This document shows, in pieces, positions 62,153-64,000 of a DNA stretch of 64,000 nucleotides. Under the pieces are notes generated by a model. The model was not told the origin of the DNA and searched no databases. It saw only the letters and a program-made list of their open reading frames with translations. Location: assembly GCF_042675645.1 (NCBI RefSeq), contig NZ_JBHTJH010000017.1, positions 1,302,001-1,366,000 of the forward strand, given 5' to 3'. This DNA is from Sungkyunkwania multivorans. GTDB taxonomy: Bacteria > Bacteroidota > Bacteroidia > Flavobacteriales > Flavobacteriaceae. Numbering within the stretch: the stretch's first letter is position 1; every line of letters starts with the position of its first letter. The position numbers and the translations under genes were made by a program.

Positions 62153-62564
62153 TATTTTTTAACGAAGGTAGACTTATAATGTTTATGAAAAGGGATTTCT
62201 TTTGAAAGAAATAAAGATGGTTTTATTGCCAGTGTATTTTTGAATGACTAGTTGACGGGAAGACTCGAGCTATTTTCCGCCGTTGTCTAAAGGTAATTAT
62301 TTCGAGTGACACGAGCGAAGCGAGCTGGCGCCAACAATTTTCAGCATCCTGTCCTGAGCATGGTCGAACAAGTCGTTGAAACAGGCATTTGCCATCGCAA
62401 AATCTACAATGCCCTATGATGAGAATGATGTGTCGAAACTGAACTAAGAGCACTTGTTTTTAAGTCAGTTCTCTGTTATCTTTTGTTGCGACCCATAAGA
62501 ATATGAATTCACTCTTACAATTGAACCAACGTGTCGAATCACTAATTACTATTTTTATATTTAA
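62153..62564. other. Intergenic region with dispersed repeat, 412 bp
   Basis: No gene is supported. A 61-bp repeat lies at 62308-62368, similar to the one at 63531-63591 in the next gap. Both hold GAGC-AAGCGAGCTG, CCAACAATTTT and CCTGAGC-GGTCGAA. Confidence 0.5.
62308..62368. repeat. Dispersed 61-bp repeat, copy A
   Basis: Starts GACACGAGCGAAGCGAGCTG, contains CCAACAATTTTCAGC and ends CTGAGCATGGTCGAA. It matches copy B (63531-63591) in most positions. Confidence 0.65.
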
Positions 62565-63392
62565 CTACCATACTTTAAATGACCTAACCCAAGTATAACC
62601 AGATCCGCTCATTATTTCATTTCCAAGTTCTAAATCGGCAATGTAAAGATCGGACGGTAATATATTTTCATTTATTGCATATTCGATAAGTTTTTTTACG
62701 TTAAGCGCTACCTTTAAATGATCTGTTTTTGAACGAAAGGAAATATTTATCCATTTGTTTGAATTCAACCCAGATGGATCGCCCCAATTTTGATCGGTCC
62801 AAACTTCCCATTCCATATCATCAATTTTAACCTCCCCATATTTTTTTCCAGCGGGATCAAAATGTTTTTGAGTGGCATAGGTCCAAATCATGAATTCTGC
62901 AACGATACTGGATGGATCTGGTTCTTCGATTTTTAGCGGAGAATTTACAATCCACATTGTAGTGGCTAAGTTATGTTGCCCATTTGTTACCGTTTCTATA
63001 TCATAGGATAAATTAAGTTCTGGAATGGAATTTATTTTTAAAGGAAATCGGTCATTAAAGAAGGGCGTTGGCGCCCAAGGAGATCTGCCGATTTTAATTT
63101 GGGGATAGGCATAGATCACATTGCTTTTTGAAGGCCATTGCCAAGACCAACCATATCTTATGGTATCGTTGATCATCTTTTTTTCAAGACATTGCTTCCA
63201 ATCATAGTCCTTTGCAGCATCTTTGTTCCACACATTGTTGCAAAAAACCCCTAGATCATGCGTGATGGATAAATAGTCTTCACAACCCAAAGTGGTCGAA
63301 ACCAATTTTATCTCTTCATTAATCGCTGTAGAACTGTCTCTACAAGATGAAATAAGAATTAAGGTCAATAGCAAAACAATGTTTTTTTTCAT
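62565..63392 (-). CDS. GH12-like glycoside hydrolase, lipoprotein
   Basis: A 275-residue lipoprotein with signal peptide ending in I-S-S-C. The architecture fits glycoside hydrolase family 12 (endoglucanase/xyloglucanase): FCNNVWNKDA, YGWSWQWPSKSNVIYAYPQI and LATTMWIVNSP. The nucleophile is E166 in IVAEFMIWTY, and the general acid/base is E259 in LGNEIMSGSG. The jelly-roll ends with YTWVRSFKVW. It would cut beta-1,4-glucans or xyloglucan outside the cell. A GH12 assignment rests on these residues. A sensor-like gene follows upstream at the edge of the window. Confidence 0.75.
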   Translation of the reverse strand: MKKNIVLLLTLILISSCRDSSTAINEEIKLVSTTLGCEDYLSITHDLGVFCNNVWNKDAAKDYDWKQCLEKKMINDTIRYGWSWQWPSKSNVIYAYPQIKIGRSPWAPTPFFNDRFPLKINSIPELNLSYDIETVTNGQHNLATTMWIVNSPLKIEEPDPSSIVAEFMIWTYATQKHFDPAGKKYGEVKIDDMEWEVWTDQNWGDPSGLNSNKWINISFRSKTDHLKVALNVKKLIEYAINENILPSDLYIADLELGNEIMSGSGYTWVRSFKVW

Positions 63393-63530
63393 GTATCGAG
63401 TTTTCCAGCTTTGTTTGTTTTGAGTAATACAAACTAAGTCGTTTGTTTAAGATTAGTTGCATGTTTAAAGCACCCAATTTAGCAAATACAAACCGAACCT
63501 GCCTTCTGACAGGCATGTAGAAATCCGCAA

Positions 63531-63591
63531 GACGCGAGCCAAGCGAGCTGACACCAACAATTTTTAAAAGCCTATCCTGAGCGCGGTCGAA
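63531..63591. repeat. Dispersed 61-bp repeat, copy B
   Basis: Similar to copy A. In addition, CCTATCC and GGATAGG at 63571-63577 and 63592-63598 form a 7-bp stem around a 14-base loop. Flanks differ from copy A. Confidence 0.65.
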
Positions 63592-63645
63592 GGATAGGCG
63601 AGAACAAGTAATTGTTTTTATACGGTGTTGATGGGAGTTATTATT

Positions 63646-64000
63646 TTACCAAGGCCCATTCCTGGTTATATTGATAAATTTTCCGTTTTCCAATCTAAAA
63701 GCTCCTCCAGCACCAACAAACCAAAGTCTATTATCTAGGTCCTTATATATTTGAAAGATTACGGGTCTCTTATTGTCTTTGGATTCTTCAATTTCTATTA
63801 AGCCCTTTCCATTGTAGGTAAATAAGTAATGTTGATTAGATACAAACCAAATTTTACCGCTTTTATCTTCAGCAATACTCCCTATTCCTTTTCCGGTTTC
63901 AATTTTCCCTTCCGTAATATTTTTTGCTTTATTGTCTATTAAATGATATAATCCCATTTTTGTAGAAACCCAGAATTCACCGTCTTTATCTTCGAATATT
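63646..64000 (-). CDS. Partial beta-propeller protein (two-component regulator propeller type)
   Basis: The C-terminal 117 residues of a protein whose 5' end lies beyond the window; the frame is open to the edge, so an internal ATG at 63957 is not the true start. Three repeats are visible, each ending in an aromatic turn: IFEDKDGEFWVSTKMGLYHL, then SIAEDKSGKIWFVSNQHYLF, then QIYKDLDNRLWFVGAGGAF. The pattern D-x-x-G-x-x-W-x-(x)n-G-L is that of the Reg_prop repeats of hybrid two-component sensors and similar outer surface propellers. It ends without a downstream kinase in this window. It could be a sensor's ligand-binding domain or a free propeller. Confidence 0.75.
   Translation of the reverse strand, partial: IFEDKDGEFWVSTKMGLYHLIDNKAKNITEGKIETGKGIGSIAEDKSGKIWFVSNQHYLFTYNGKGLIEIEESKDNKRPVIFQIYKDLDNRLWFVGAGGAFRLENGKFINITRNGPW

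Overview
The window is chromosomal DNA from a member of the Bacteroidota, almost certainly family Flavobacteriaceae. It carries gliding-motility and type IX secretion genes (gldJ, porU, porV, gldB, gldC). Its genes lack obvious Shine-Dalgarno sequences, several promoters show the Bacteroidota -7 box TAnnTTTG, and many lipoproteins have short signal peptides ending in S-C. FtsZ has the long C-terminal extension usual in this family. No species name can be supported from the sequence alone.

Layout. 1-4,670 (minus strand): an accessory RHS/YD-repeat locus. A 5'-truncated RHS gene with a unique tip is followed by two small overlapping genes, then by a displaced orphan RHS tip and a small lipoprotein gene. 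This is the layout of polymorphic-toxin tip/immunity cassettes, and the upstream 400 bp is packed with hairpins and a 40-bp direct repeat. 4,671-7,300: a lipoprotein, an Hsp20 chaperone and murF. 7,359-14,400: gldJ divergent from porU-porV, the gliding lipoprotein and the type IX secretion sortase with its outer-membrane partner. 14,389-25,000: housekeeping genes (cdd, pdhA-pdhC, an M28 peptidase, an SDR, a HAD phosphatase, rlmN, a polyprenyl synthase) and an ECF-sigma / membrane protein / beta-barrel module. 25,285-32,060: dnaG, a LuxR-type response regulator, nadE, gldB-gldC, a small conserved gene, engB and an alpha/beta hydrolase.

32,265-48,035: a nearly complete division and cell-wall (dcw) cluster in one direction: mraZ, rsmH, ftsL, ftsI, murE, mraY, murD, ftsW, murG, murC, ftsQ, ftsA, ftsZ. 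It is preceded by a three-repeat MraZ operator and closed by a hairpin terminator. MurE has the DNPR signature, so the peptidoglycan should contain meso-diaminopimelate. murF lies outside the cluster next to gldJ; murB and ddl are not in the window.

48,020-64,000: less conserved, mostly minus-strand genes. They include a GT39-type glycosyltransferase, a YqeY protein (plus strand), tRNA-Arg(TCG) followed by a terminator and two 61-bp hairpin repeats, an astacin-like lipoprotein protease, a beta-sandwich lipoprotein, a membrane LytTR regulator, and a hydrolase fused to a metal-binding-like cysteine domain. A flavodoxin/FAD-oxidoreductase pair, a Nudix hydrolase, a YkgJ-type cysteine-cluster protein, a GH12-like lipoprotein and the edge of a beta-propeller sensor follow. 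Intergenic regions here carry dispersed repeats and a candidate small RNA.

The least explained signals are the RHS cassette array, the three-fold repeat in the FtsZ linker, the leader hairpin before the beta-barrel gene at 23,874, and the candidate small RNA near 52,850. All functional statements rest on reading the sequence by eye; no database search was run.
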